From Micromonospora citrea (GTDB lineage Bacteria; Actinomycetota; Actinomycetes; Mycobacteriales; Micromonosporaceae), in assembly GCF_900090315.1 (NCBI RefSeq), contig NZ_FMHZ01000002.1:4000501-4064500 (forward strand): a DNA stretch of 64,000 bases, read 5' to 3'. Each line of letters begins with the position of its first letter. The first letter of the stretch is position 1. Position numbers and translations under genes: made by a program. The notes beneath the pieces were generated by a model. That model saw nothing but the letters and a program-made list of their open reading frames with translations, did no database searches and was not told the origin of the DNA. This document shows, in pieces, positions 1-7,978 of this stretch.

Positions 1-690
1 CGCCCAGACCAGCCGCCCGGGGGCGGCGATCGAGATCGGGCCGTGCCGGTAGTCCATCGCCGGGTACGCCTCGGCCCAGAAGGTGGCCGCCTCGCGGCAC
101 TTGAGCGCCGCCTCCTGGGCCAGCCCGACCGTCCAGCCCCGACCGAGGAAGGTGGCCTGCTCGATCCGGGTCGGGTCGATCGGCAGCGGGGCGCGTACCG
201 CCACCTCGGCGTCGGCGGCGAGCGCCGCGATGTTGTCGCCGAGGTGGGCGCGGAGCAGGGCCAGCGCGGTCGTCGCGAAGCGGGTCTGCACCACCGAGCG
301 CTCGTCGGCGAAGGGCATGGGCACGGCCGCGTCGGCCAGCGGGACGGCGGGGGAGTCGGGATCGCCGACCAGGACGGTGGTCGGCACCCGCCCGCGCAGG
401 GCGGCGAGCAGCTCGGTGACCTCGGTGGTGGTGCCGGAGCGGGTGATCGCGACCAGCCGGTCGTAGCGCCGTCCGGCGGGGAACTCGGAGGCCTGGAAGG
501 CGTCGGTCTCGCCGTGGCCGGAGCGCTCGCGGCGGGCCGCGTACGCCATCGCCATGAACCACGACGTGCCGCAGCCGACGACGGCGACCCGCTCACCGGG
601 GCGCGGGAGGTCGTCGGTGGCGGCGGCGAGCCGCGCCGCCTCCCGCCAGCAGTCGGGCTGGCTCGCGATCTCGGCGTCGACGTACGACAT
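1..690 (-). CDS. SIS-domain sugar-phosphate isomerase/deaminase-like protein (5' part; runs off the window)
   Basis: Read on the minus strand from ATG at 690, the frame stays open to the window edge, giving the first 230 codons. Visible are a SIS-domain start (VAVVGCGTSWFMAMAYAARR, about residues 33-52), the sugar-binding loop AITRSGTTTEV, and a second half with EAALKCREAATFWAEAYPAMDYRHGP, as in AgaS and GlmS isomerase domains. SIS proteins bind phosphosugars; AgaS-type members deaminate or isomerise amino-sugar phosphates in the cytoplasm. It lacks the GlmS glutaminase domain at its N-terminus. It is divergent from a DeoR regulator, which suggests an amino-sugar catabolic locus continuing to the left. 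The exact substrate cannot be told from this fragment. Confidence 0.85.
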   Translation of the reverse strand, partial: MSYVDAEIASQPDCWREAARLAAATDDLPRPGERVAVVGCGTSWFMAMAYAARRERSGHGETDAFQASEFPAGRRYDRLVAITRSGTTTEVTELLAALRGRVPTTVLVGDPDSPAVPLADAAVPMPFADERSVVQTRFATTALALLRAHLGDNIAALAADAEVAVRAPLPIDPTRIEQATFLGRGWTVGLAQEAALKCREAATFWAEAYPAMDYRHGPISIAAPGRLVWA

Positions 691-821
691 GAGAACTCCT
701 ACGCAAGGGGGCGGTGCGCAATACGGCTCGTTAGACCCGTCTTTCGAGCGTTATTCTGCGCGAACCCGGTTGGCCCTGGCAACCAGCCCCGTCATCGAGC
801 AGAGCATGGTTTTGCGCCCTC

Positions 822-838
822 GTAGTTTCGCGCACTAC
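822..838. promoter_or_regulatory. Candidate operator in the SIS/DeoR divergent intergenic region
   Basis: The 195-bp gap (691-885) between two divergent genes holds an inverted repeat with GTAGT at 822-826 and ACTAC at 834-838, separated by 7 nt. It lies about 50 bp upstream of the DeoR start. DeoR-family regulators usually bind repeats next to their own gene, so autoregulation is plausible. The arms are short, so this is only a candidate. Confidence 0.3.
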
Positions 839-885
839 TGTGCACGCAATCAATCACCGACCGCGCAGTAGCTGGAGGGCCTGGG

Positions 886-1671
886 GTGGACCGGTACGCC
901 AGATGGAACGCCCTGCTCGAAATGCTGACCGACAGCGGCCGGGTCAGCGTCGAGGAGGCCGCCGAGCGGCTGGACGTCTCCCAGGCCACCATCCGGCGCG
1001 ACTTCGACCAGCTCGCCCAGCAGCAGATGATCACCCGGACCAGGGGTGGCGCGGTCGCCAACGGCGTCTCGTACGACCTGCCGCTGCGCTACAAGACCGC
1101 CAAGCACTCGGCCGAGAAGCAACGGATCGGCGCCGCCGCGGCGGCGCTGGTCTCGCCGGGCACCGTGGTGGGTCTCAACGGCGGCACCACCAGCACCGAG
1201 GTGGCCCGCGCCCTGGCCGTCCGGCCGGACCTGAACACCAGCGCCGAGGGCGCACAGCTCACCGTGGTCACCAACGCGCTCAACATCGCCAACGAGCTGC
1301 TCGTCCGTTCCCGGATGAAGGTCGTGGTGGCCGGCGGCGTGGTCCGGCCCAAGTCGTTCGAGCTGGTCGGCCCGCTGGGCGGGGCGCTGCTGCGCGAGGT
1401 CACCCTGGACGTCGCCCTGCTCGGTGTGGACGCGATCGACCCCCAGCTCGGCGCCGCCGCCCACCACGAGGGCGAGGCGGCGATGAACAACCTGATGGTG
1501 GCCCGGGCCAAGCGCGTGGTGATCATCGCCGACTCGTCCAAGCTGGGCGGGCACGCCTTCGCCCGGATCTGCCCCGTGGACCGGGTGGAGACGCTGGTCA
1601 CCGACTCCGGCGCGAGTCCCGAGGTGGTCGAGGCGTTCCGCGCCGCCGGCGTCCACGTCGTCTGCGCCTGA
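886..1671 (+). CDS. DeoR/GlpR-family transcriptional regulator
   Basis: A 261-residue protein of typical DeoR length. The N-terminal winged helix contains the family signature RVSVEEAAERLDVSQATIRR (about 19-38). The C-terminal DeoRC domain shows the phosphosugar-binding segment GLNGGTTSTEVARAL (about 103-117) and a late DSSKLGGHAFARI motif. The GTG start at 886 follows GGAGGG at 873-878. Family members are repressors released by a phosphorylated sugar. Divergence from a SIS-domain isomerase suggests it controls that amino-sugar or sugar-phosphate pathway. Effector and operator are not determinable here. Confidence 0.9.
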   Translation: MDRYARWNALLEMLTDSGRVSVEEAAERLDVSQATIRRDFDQLAQQQMITRTRGGAVANGVSYDLPLRYKTAKHSAEKQRIGAAAAALVSPGTVVGLNGGTTSTEVARALAVRPDLNTSAEGAQLTVVTNALNIANELLVRSRMKVVVAGGVVRPKSFELVGPLGGALLREVTLDVALLGVDAIDPQLGAAAHHEGEAAMNNLMVARAKRVVIIADSSKLGGHAFARICPVDRVETLVTDSGASPEVVEAFRAAGVHVVCA

Positions 1672-1748
1672 GGCGACCGGAAGGGCGCCTTTCCTGACGC
1701 CGGGGGCGCCGGAACTGCCCCTCCTTTCCACCCGATCGGCGCGTCGGA

Positions 1749-1789
1749 TGCATACCCGGTATTGCGTGCGCCTGCATACCACGTATGGT
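1749..1789 (+). promoter_or_regulatory. Promoter with overlapping operator for the ABC exporter
   Basis: A -35 like TTGCGT (1762-1767) and a -10 like TATGGT (1784-1789) are 16 bp apart. Overlapping them are two direct copies of TGCATACC (1749-1756 and 1773-1780). The first sits in the odd palindrome ATACC-C-GGTAT (1752-1762). The second opens a looser inverted repeat ending in TATGGT. This arrangement suggests a repressor that covers both -35 and -10. Confidence 0.5.
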
Positions 1790-1824
1790 GTCGCGTGTCA
1801 TATGCCCATCGGGGGAGGTGCAGC

Positions 1825-2835
1825 TTGTCGGCTGTCCTGGAGATCGAAGGTCTACGCAAGACCTACAAGAGCCGTCGGCGCGGCACCCGCAACGCGCTCG
1901 ACGGGTTCGACATGCGGGTCGAAGAGGGGCAGGTGCACGGCTTCCTGGGCCCCAACGGATCGGGCAAGACCACCACGCTGCGTACGCTGCTCGGCCTGAT
2001 CCGGCCCGACGGCGGCCGGATGACGATCCTCGGGCACGAGGTCCCGGCGGCGCTGCCCACTGTGGCGGGCCGGGTCGGCGCGATCGTGGAGAGTCCGCAG
2101 TTCTTCCCGCACTTCTCCGCCCGGGACACCCTGTCGCTGCTCGCCGGCGCGGGCGACGTGCCGGCGCAGCGGATCGACGAGGTGCTGGAGCTGGTCGGGC
2201 TGCGCGACCGGGCCGGCGAGCGGGTGAAGACGTACTCGCTGGGCATGAAGCAGCGGCTCGCGGTCGCCTCCGCGCTGCTCAAGAACCCGAAGCTGCTGAT
2301 CCTCGACGAGCCGGCCAACGGGCTGGACCCGGGCGGCATCCGCGAGATGCGCACCCTGATGCGTACCCTCGCCGAGTCGGGGATGACCGTGGTGCTCTCC
2401 AGCCACATCCTCGGCGAGATCCAGCTGATCTGCGACTCGGTCACCATCATCTCGCTGGGCCGGCGGGTCGCCTTCGGCCCGGTCGAGCAGGTGCTCGCCC
2501 AGCACTCCTCCGGCGCGGTCCGGGTGCGGCTGGAGGCGGTCACCGACCTGCCGATCGCCGCCGAGGCGCTGACCCGCGCCGGGATCCGGGTGACCGGCCA
2601 GCCCGACCACCTGATGCTCGCCGACGTCGACAAGCCGGCCGCCGTGACCCGGCTCCTCGCCGAGCAGGGCCTCTACGTCAGCGAACTCGCCCCGGTCGCC
2701 GTCGACCTGGAGAGCGTCTTCCTCGAACTGACCGCCACCGCGCCGGTACCCGGCCAGCACCGGCAGGTCGACCAGTCCACGAAGGTCGGTGGCGCCGGGC
2801 AGCCCGGTGCCACCGCGGGAGGGTGGGGCGCGTGA
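1825..2835 (+). CDS. ABC transporter ATP-binding protein (antibiotic/lipid exporter type)
   Basis: The cytoplasmic ATPase of an ABC-2 exporter, 336 residues. Walker A is GPNGSGKTT (42-50), the signature is YSLGMKQRL, Walker B is LLILDEPANGLDPGG, and the switch region ends SSHILGEI. The sequence resembles the BcrA/CcmA-like branch with a C-terminal extension of about 100 residues. I chose TTG at 1825 because GGGGGAGG (1811-1818) stands just upstream; the frame is open further upstream but would start before the promoter. The stop overlaps the permease start (GTGA), so translation is probably coupled. The substrate is unknown. Confidence 0.9.
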   Translation: MSAVLEIEGLRKTYKSRRRGTRNALDGFDMRVEEGQVHGFLGPNGSGKTTTLRTLLGLIRPDGGRMTILGHEVPAALPTVAGRVGAIVESPQFFPHFSARDTLSLLAGAGDVPAQRIDEVLELVGLRDRAGERVKTYSLGMKQRLAVASALLKNPKLLILDEPANGLDPGGIREMRTLMRTLAESGMTVVLSSHILGEIQLICDSVTIISLGRRVAFGPVEQVLAQHSSGAVRVRLEAVTDLPIAAEALTRAGIRVTGQPDHLMLADVDKPAAVTRLLAEQGLYVSELAPVAVDLESVFLELTATAPVPGQHRQVDQSTKVGGAGQPGATAGGWGA

Positions 2836-3848
2836 GCCTCTACCGTACGGAGCTGCGCCGGCTGGCGAAGCGGCGCTTCACCCGCTGGATGAGCGTGCTG
2901 GGCCTGGTGGTGCTCGCGCTCGTGGTGGTCGGCGTCTTCCTGACCAACGAGAAGATCGACGCCGCCGCGCTGGCAAAGGCCGAGCGCGCCGCCGAGCAGC
3001 AGTGGCAGCAGGACGTCCGCCACAACGAGCAGTACCGCGCGGAGTGCGAGAAGGCGAAGGCGGCGGGGACGGGCGAGCCGGGGCGGTACCCCGAGGACTG
3101 CGCCATGATCCAGCCGCCGCCCCGCGAGGCGATCCAGGCGGACTGGTTCCTCCCCTCCACCTTCGACTTCCGGAACAACTTCGGGGCCACCCTGCTGCCG
3201 CTCGCGGCGATGCTCGCGCTGATCGGGTTCGTCGTCGGCGCCTCGTTCGTCGGGGCCGAGTGGAACACCGGCGGCATGATGAACCTGCTGCTCTGGCGGC
3301 CGAAGCGGCTGACCGTACTGCTGACCAAGCTGGCGGCGCTGCTCACCGGCCTGCTCGCCCTGGCGCTGCCCACGACGGCGCTGTGGTTCGGCAGCGTCTG
3401 GCTGGTCGCCACCCTGCGCGGCAGCACGGCGAAGATGACCGCCGGGGCCTGGCAGTCCTTCGCCCTCACCGGGCTGCGTGGGCTTGTGCTCGCCATGATC
3501 ACCGCGACGATCGGTTTCGCGCTCGCCTCGCTGGGCCGGCACACCGCGATGGCGCTGGGCGGCGTGATCGCCCTGATGGTCGTCGGCCAGTTCGGCCTCG
3601 GCATCCTGCTGCAGATGGCCGGGGTGCGCTTCGCCGAGGCGTGGCTGCTGCCCACGTACGCGGTGGCGTGGATGGAGAAGAAGGTGACGCTGGAGAACTG
3701 GGACGCCTGCCAGGCCACCTACTTCGGCGAGTGTAAACCGGACACGATGGACATCACCTGGCAGCACTCGTCGGCGTTGCTGGTGGTCGGTCTGACGGTG
3801 ATCCTCGGTGCGGCGCTCTGGGCGATGCGCCGGCGGGACATCTCCTGA
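2832..3848 (+). CDS. ABC-2 type transporter permease
   Basis: A 338-residue integral membrane protein and partner of the preceding ATPase. A first membrane helix at about residues 17-36 is followed by a charged, Cys-containing loop (about 37-115) and then five or so hydrophobic segments, including LLPLAAMLALIGFVVGASF, a helix pair around LLTGLLALALPTTALWF, and GLVLAMITATIGFALASLG. It ends with a last helix and the basic tail AMRRRDIS. The GTG start overlaps the upstream stop. The two genes form a complete one-ATPase/one-permease exporter. No substrate-binding protein is present, which fits export. Confidence 0.87.
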   Translation: MSLYRTELRRLAKRRFTRWMSVLGLVVLALVVVGVFLTNEKIDAAALAKAERAAEQQWQQDVRHNEQYRAECEKAKAAGTGEPGRYPEDCAMIQPPPREAIQADWFLPSTFDFRNNFGATLLPLAAMLALIGFVVGASFVGAEWNTGGMMNLLLWRPKRLTVLLTKLAALLTGLLALALPTTALWFGSVWLVATLRGSTAKMTAGAWQSFALTGLRGLVLAMITATIGFALASLGRHTAMALGGVIALMVVGQFGLGILLQMAGVRFAEAWLLPTYAVAWMEKKVTLENWDACQATYFGECKPDTMDITWQHSSALLVVGLTVILGAALWAMRRRDIS

Positions 3849-3852
3849 CCAC

Positions 3853-3896
3853 GGCGGCGCGACCGGCGGCTCTCCCCGGCCCCCGGTCGCGCCGCC
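3853..3896 (+). terminator. Perfect 14-bp hairpin after the ABC operon
   Basis: GGCGGCGCGACCGG (3853-3866) is exactly complementary to CCGGTCGCGCCGCC (3883-3896), with a 16-nt C-rich loop. It starts 5 nt after the permease stop. There is no U-tract, which is common for actinobacterial terminators. Confidence 0.65.
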
Positions 3897-3914
3897 ACGC
3901 CCCCCGCCCGGCGC

Positions 3915-4022
3915 GACGGGTTCCGTCGCCGACCGCCGCGCCTCCCGTCCGGCTGACGGGTGCCGACCGCCACGTCTCCCGTCCGGCTGACGGGTGCCGA
4001 CCACCGTGGCTCCCGCCCGGTC
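3915..4022. repeat. Three imperfect tandem copies of a ~34-bp GC-rich unit
   Basis: Copies start with GACGGGT/GACGGGTG at 3915, 3955 and 3989 and share the core CCGACC...CTCCCGTCCGGCT. The first copy is 6 bp longer and the third is diverged. They lie in the 408-bp gap between the exporter and the DUF3263 gene. No convincing gene is seen in that gap. Confidence 0.6.
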
Positions 4023-4256
4023 CGGCGGGTCGCCGTCCGGCGCGCCTGCCGTCGGTCCGAGGGGGGCCAGGGTGGGCGGGCCCGGCGGCGGGACGGCCCG
4101 CAGCTGGGCCGAAATCGCCCAGGAGGGCGGACACGGGGCGAACCGGCACGGTCACGTTCCGGCACTCTCGTCCGATGCGGAGCGGGTGGGCCGTCGTTAG
4201 GCTGGGGTCCCCGGTCGGCGTCGTGGTGTGCCGCCCGCCTGCCCACGAGGAGCGCC

Positions 4257-4760
4257 ATGCAGCCCGCCGACGCCGCCCCGGCCGCCCCCGAGCCGTCCAC
4301 GGCGGACCGGGCGGCCGCGACCGGCGAGGCGCGTGACGCGGGAGGCGTCGTCCCCCAGCCCAGGACCGGCCCCGACGCCGCCGTCCCGACCGTGCCGCAG
4401 CCCCGCTCGGCTGCCGAGACGGCCGTCGGTCACGCCGGGGCGGCGACCCCCGAGGCGGCGGACACGGCCCTGGGTGGCGCCGGGGCGGCGACCCCCGAGA
4501 CCGACCCGGCCACGGGTGACCGGCCGGACGGCGGGCTCACCGAGCGGGAGCGCGGCATCCTCGCCTTCGAGCAGCAGTGGTGGCGGCACGCCGGCGCCAA
4601 GGAGCAGGCCATCCGGGACAGCTTCGGCCTCTCCGCCACCCGCTACTACCAGTTGCTGAACGCGCTGCTCGACAACCCGGCGGCGCTCGCCGCCGATCCG
4701 GTGCTGGTCGGGCGGCTGCGCCGGCTGCGCTCCTCCCGGGCCCGCAACCGCCGCCGCTGA
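4257..4760 (+). CDS. DUF3263 domain protein
   Basis: A 167-residue protein. The first ~85 residues are Ala/Pro/Thr-rich and probably disordered, with internal repeats (HAGAATPEA / GGAGAATPET). The last ~75 residues match the actinobacterial DUF3263 domain: LTERERGILAFEQQWW, then a helix-turn-helix-like stretch GLSATRYYQLLNALLD, and a basic tail RSSRARNRRR. Such proteins are probably small DNA-binding factors, but no function is established. ATG at 4257 was chosen after the Shine-Dalgarno-like GAGGAGC. A -10 like TAGGCT lies at 4198-4203. Confidence 0.8.
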   Translation: MQPADAAPAAPEPSTADRAAATGEARDAGGVVPQPRTGPDAAVPTVPQPRSAAETAVGHAGAATPEAADTALGGAGAATPETDPATGDRPDGGLTERERGILAFEQQWWRHAGAKEQAIRDSFGLSATRYYQLLNALLDNPAALAADPVLVGRLRRLRSSRARNRRR

Positions 4761-5040
4761 AGCGCCGCCCTCGCGTCGGTCACCGCCGCTCAAGGGCGCG
4801 TCGCGGCCGACGGATCGTCCCCTCGGGCGCCTGACCGTGGCCGTCGACCGTTCTCGCCCGCGTCGGCCGTCCCGGCCCGGGCAGTGGCCTCTGGTCCGGA
4901 TCCCGATCCCGCCCCGGCCCCCGGGGCGGAATGCCGGCGAGCCGCGCGGGTAGGCGGGTGGCGTTCCGAGCCGCGTCCCGCGGCCGGTTCACGTTCCGGG
5001 TCGTGACCCTGCGGCCCGGGGCCGACGGAGGGAGCGGGCG

Positions 5041-5772
5041 ATGACGGGAATCAACCCGAGCCGGCCACCGGACGGTGCGACCGGCACCGGGCAGCAGGCC
5101 CGGCACGAAGCGTCCCGGGTCGGGCACCAGGCGACCCAGGCCGGGGGCCAGATCGCGCACGCCGCAGCCGAACAGGGCGGACACGTGGCCTCGGAGGCCC
5201 GGCGGCAGGCGCGCAACCTCACCGGCGAGGCCACCACGCAGCTGCGCGATCAGGCCCAGGCCCAGCAGCACCGGGCGGCCGAGGGGCTGCGCGGCATCGG
5301 GCGGGAACTCGGCTCGATGGCGGAGCGGAGCGAGGACTCCGGGATGGCGGCCCAGCTCGTCCGCCGCGCGGCCGACGCCGCCCAGCAGGCGGCCGGCTGG
5401 CTCGACGAGCGCGAGCCCGGTGCGGTGTTCGACGAGGTGCGGTCGTACGCGCGCCGGCACCCGGGCACCTTCCTGACCGGCGCGGCCGTGGCCGGCATGC
5501 TGGTCGGGCGGCTCACCCGGAACCTCACCGCCTCCGGCGACGGGCGACGGGGCGGCGCGGGCCAGCAGACGCCGCCGCCGGCCGCCGCGCCGACCACGAG
5601 CGGGCCGCAGTCGTACGAGCGGACGGTCGGGGCGCCCTACCTGGCCGAGGAGACGCACCCGCGCGGCGAGGCGTACCCGCGCGAGGAGGCGTACACCGGG
5701 ATGGCCCGGGTGCGTAACGCCTCGCCGCCCGACCGGCAGGGCCCGGACATCCCGGGCGGGGTGGCGCCGTGA
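5041..5772 (+). CDS. Alanine/glutamine-rich helical protein with one C-terminal membrane segment
   Basis: A 243-residue protein not assignable to a named family. Residues ~15-85 are heptad-like and rich in A, Q, E, R and H, as in LEA-like or apolipoprotein-like helices. Residues ~139-158 (TFLTGAAVAGMLVGRLT) look like a short membrane-inserted helix. The tail is Pro/Glu-rich with PRGEAYPREEAY repeats. It has a strong Shine-Dalgarno (GGAGGGAG) and overlaps the next gene by 4 bp. It leads a four-gene run with a Holin-X-like protein, DUF3618 and a PP2C-like phosphatase. In actinobacteria such trios are commonly seen as envelope/stress genes; that role is inferred. Confidence 0.75.
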   Translation: MTGINPSRPPDGATGTGQQARHEASRVGHQATQAGGQIAHAAAEQGGHVASEARRQARNLTGEATTQLRDQAQAQQHRAAEGLRGIGRELGSMAERSEDSGMAAQLVRRAADAAQQAAGWLDEREPGAVFDEVRSYARRHPGTFLTGAAVAGMLVGRLTRNLTASGDGRRGGAGQQTPPPAAAPTTSGPQSYERTVGAPYLAEETHPRGEAYPREEAYTGMARVRNASPPDRQGPDIPGGVAP

Positions 5773-6164
5773 GTGCCCCGGAGAAGGAACGGACCCAGGC
5801 GTCCGTCGGCGACCTGCTCGGCGACGTGACCCGGGACGTCTCCACGCTGGTCCGCAAGGAGATCGAGCTGGCCAAGGCGGAACTGCGCGAGGAGGCGACC
5901 CGGGCGGGCAAGGCCGGCGGCATGTTCGGCGGTGCCGCGCTGGCCGGCTTCCTGACGGTGCTGTTCGTGTCGTACGCGCTGTGGTGGGGGCTGTCGAACG
6001 TGATGGACCAGGGCTGGGCCGCGCTGATCGTGGCGGTCATCTGGGCCGCGGTCACCGGCGGCCTGCTCGCCAACGCGCGGACGAAGATGGCGGAGCTCCG
6101 CTCCGTGCTGCCCCGCACGAGACAGACCGCCCGGGAGATGCCGAACGCGATGCGAGGCCGGTGA
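5769..6164 (+). CDS. Phage holin family / Actinobacterial Holin-X-like membrane protein
   Basis: A 131-residue protein. It opens with the typical amphipathic segment SVGDLLGDVTRDVSTLVRKE followed by IELAKAELREEA. Two membrane helices follow (about 47-73 with GGMFGGAALAGFLTVLFVSY, and 83-105 with WAALIVAVIWAAVTGGLLA) and then a basic tail. This fits the actinobacterial putative Holin-X family (PF07332). Despite the name, members are chromosomal and are not evidence of a prophage. GTG at 5769 overlaps the upstream stop. It probably acts in the cytoplasmic membrane together with its neighbours. Confidence 0.8.
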   Translation: MSAPEKERTQASVGDLLGDVTRDVSTLVRKEIELAKAELREEATRAGKAGGMFGGAALAGFLTVLFVSYALWWGLSNVMDQGWAALIVAVIWAAVTGGLLANARTKMAELRSVLPRTRQTAREMPNAMRGR

Positions 6165-6186
6165 ACCAGCCGGGAGGGAGCAGATC

Positions 6187-6870
6187 ATGTCCAACGATCC
6201 GGACCGGATCCGGTGGGAGATCGAGAACACCCGGAACGAACTGAGCAACGACGTCGACGCGCTGGCCGACAAGGTCAACCCGCGACGGATCGCCGGTGAC
6301 CGCGTCGGGCAGGCCCGTGGCGCGTTCACCCGAGCCAGGGAGAAGGTGATGGGCGTGCAGTCGGACGGGCACGGCGTCGGTCAGCGGATGTCGCACGCGA
6401 CGGGCTCGGCGCGGGCGTTCGGGGAGCAGTCCCGCGAACAGATGTCGCACGCCGCGATGTCGGTGCGGGACGAGGCGCGCTCGCTCGGGCAGCAGTCCCG
6501 GCAGCAGGCGCAGGGCAACCCCCTCGCCGCCGGCCTGATCGCCTTCGGCGCCGGGCTGCTGGTCTCGTCGCTGCTGCCGCCCAGCAGCCCGGAGCGACAG
6601 TTGGCCGGGCAGGCCAGGGGCAAGGTGGCCGAGCACTCCGACCAATTGCGCGCACAGGCCGGACACCTGCGCGAGCAGGCCGGCCAGCTGGGCCGTGAGG
6701 CAGGCCGCGAGATGGGCCACAACCTGCGCGAGCCGGCGCAGCACGCGGCCCGGGCGGTCGGCTCCACCGCCGTCAGTGGCGCTTCGGCCGTACGGGAACA
6801 GGGCCGCTCGGCCGCCCACCAGGTGCAGGGGCAGGCGCATGAGGCCGCCGACGACCTCCGTCGCCGCTGA
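6187..6870 (+). CDS. DUF3618 domain protein
   Basis: A 227-residue protein. The N-terminus DPDRIRWEIENTRNELSNDV, followed by DALADKVNPRRIAGDR, is the DUF3618 signature. A single hydrophobic stretch NPLAAGLIAFGAGLLVSSLL (about 115-134) probably anchors it in the membrane. The rest is a long amphipathic helix with repeated REQAGQLGREAG-type units, suggesting coiled coil. GGGAGGGAG precedes ATG 6187. It sits 22 bp after the Holin-X gene in the same operon. The function of DUF3618 is unknown; an envelope-associated stress role is inferred from context. Confidence 0.8.
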   Translation: MSNDPDRIRWEIENTRNELSNDVDALADKVNPRRIAGDRVGQARGAFTRAREKVMGVQSDGHGVGQRMSHATGSARAFGEQSREQMSHAAMSVRDEARSLGQQSRQQAQGNPLAAGLIAFGAGLLVSSLLPPSSPERQLAGQARGKVAEHSDQLRAQAGHLREQAGQLGREAGREMGHNLREPAQHAARAVGSTAVSGASAVREQGRSAAHQVQGQAHEAADDLRRR

Positions 6871-6901
6871 GGCGACCCGGGTGGTCGGGGCGGCGCGGAC
6901 G

Positions 6902-7738
6902 ATGCGGGTACGCTCCGCGTCCGCGCCGCCCCCCGGCCGGCCGGTCAACGAGGACCTGGTCTTCCGGTTCGGGCCGCTGGTCGGCGTGCTGGACGGCGCC
7001 ACCGTGCCGGAGGGCTTCGACACCGGCTGCGTGCACGGGCCGTCCTGGTACGTCCGGCACCTCGCGGCCCGGCTCGGGCTGGCGGAGGCGGCCCGCCCGA
7101 CGGCGACGCTGATGAGCAACCTGGCGGCGGCGATCCTGGCCGTCCGCTCCGACCACGGCGACGTGTGCGACCTGGCGCATCCGGGCACCCCGTCGAGCAC
7201 GGTCTGCCTGCTGCGCGACGGCGGCGACCACCTCGACTACCTGGTGCTCTGCGACAGTCCGCTGGTGCTGGACGCCGGTGGGCGGGTCGGCGTGGTCAGC
7301 GACGACCGGCTGGAGACCGCGACGGCGGAGTTGCGGGCCACGGTCGCGGCGGTGCCGGCCGGATCGGCCGACCGGACCACCCGGTTCCGGCAGGCGGTCG
7401 CCGTGCAGCGCGAGCGGATGAACCGGACCCACGGCTACTGGGTGGCGGCCGCCGACCCGGACGCGGCGTTCCACGCCGTGACCGGCACGCTGCCGCTGCG
7501 GGGGCCCGGTGCGGTACGCCGGGCGGCGCTGCTCAGCGACGGCGCGTCGGCGGTGGTGGAGCAGTTCGGCCTGCTCGACTGGGCGGGGCTGCTGGACGTG
7601 GCGACCGCCGAGGGGCCCGGCGCCGTGGTCGACCGGGTACGCGCCGCGGAGCGCGACCATCCGGACCGGCTGCGCCGGCACAAGCCCGCGGACGACGCCT
7701 CCGTGGTGCTCTGCGAGTTCGACGCCGGCGCGCCGTGA
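6902..7738 (+). CDS. PP2C-like protein phosphatase (divergent)
   Basis: A 278-residue protein with a PP2C outline: NED near the start, GVLDGAT (the usual G-DG motif I/II position), STVCLL and LVLCDSPLVL strands, RAALLSDGAS, and a late DDASVVLCEF. These Asp residues would hold the metal pair of a Ser/Thr phosphatase, but the motifs are weaker than in canonical PP2C. ATG 6902 starts right before the conserved RPVNED region. An earlier ATG at 6839 lies inside the DUF3618 gene and is also possible. Being last in the envelope-type operon, it may act on a phosphorylated partner; this is inference. Confidence 0.72.
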   Translation: MRVRSASAPPPGRPVNEDLVFRFGPLVGVLDGATVPEGFDTGCVHGPSWYVRHLAARLGLAEAARPTATLMSNLAAAILAVRSDHGDVCDLAHPGTPSSTVCLLRDGGDHLDYLVLCDSPLVLDAGGRVGVVSDDRLETATAELRATVAAVPAGSADRTTRFRQAVAVQRERMNRTHGYWVAAADPDAAFHAVTGTLPLRGPGAVRRAALLSDGASAVVEQFGLLDWAGLLDVATAEGPGAVVDRVRAAERDHPDRLRRHKPADDASVVLCEFDAGAP

Positions 7739-7782
7739 CGCCGGCGCGCCGTGAGCGCGGAGCCGGGTGATGCCGGCGCGTC

Positions 7783-7845
7783 GTGACGCCGGGATCCGGG
7801 CGTGACGGCGGGGCGCCGTGACGCTGGGATCCGGGCGTGACGGCG
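7783..7845. repeat. 28-bp direct repeat, 35-bp period
   Basis: The units at 7783-7810 and 7818-7845 begin GTGACGC, contain GGGATCCGGGCGTGACGGCG, and differ at one base. Looser related sequence lies just upstream (7741-7782). The array fills the 240-bp gap between the PP2C-like gene and the GNAT gene. No gene is apparent in it. Confidence 0.7.
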
Positions 7846-7978
7846 GCGTGGCGGGTGCTCGACAGCGGAGCGTGAGGTGGAACACGATGCGGTCCGACCG
7901 GCCCGTACCTTCCGCCGGACCGCCAGTCGATGCCCGATGGGGTGGACTCGGGCCGGTGGGGGCGGCAGACTGCGGCAC

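Noticed and set aside
5769..6164. Phage origin suggested by the holin-like protein
   Set aside because: Holin-X family genes are ordinary chromosomal genes in actinobacteria; no phage structural, integrase or lysis genes are nearby.
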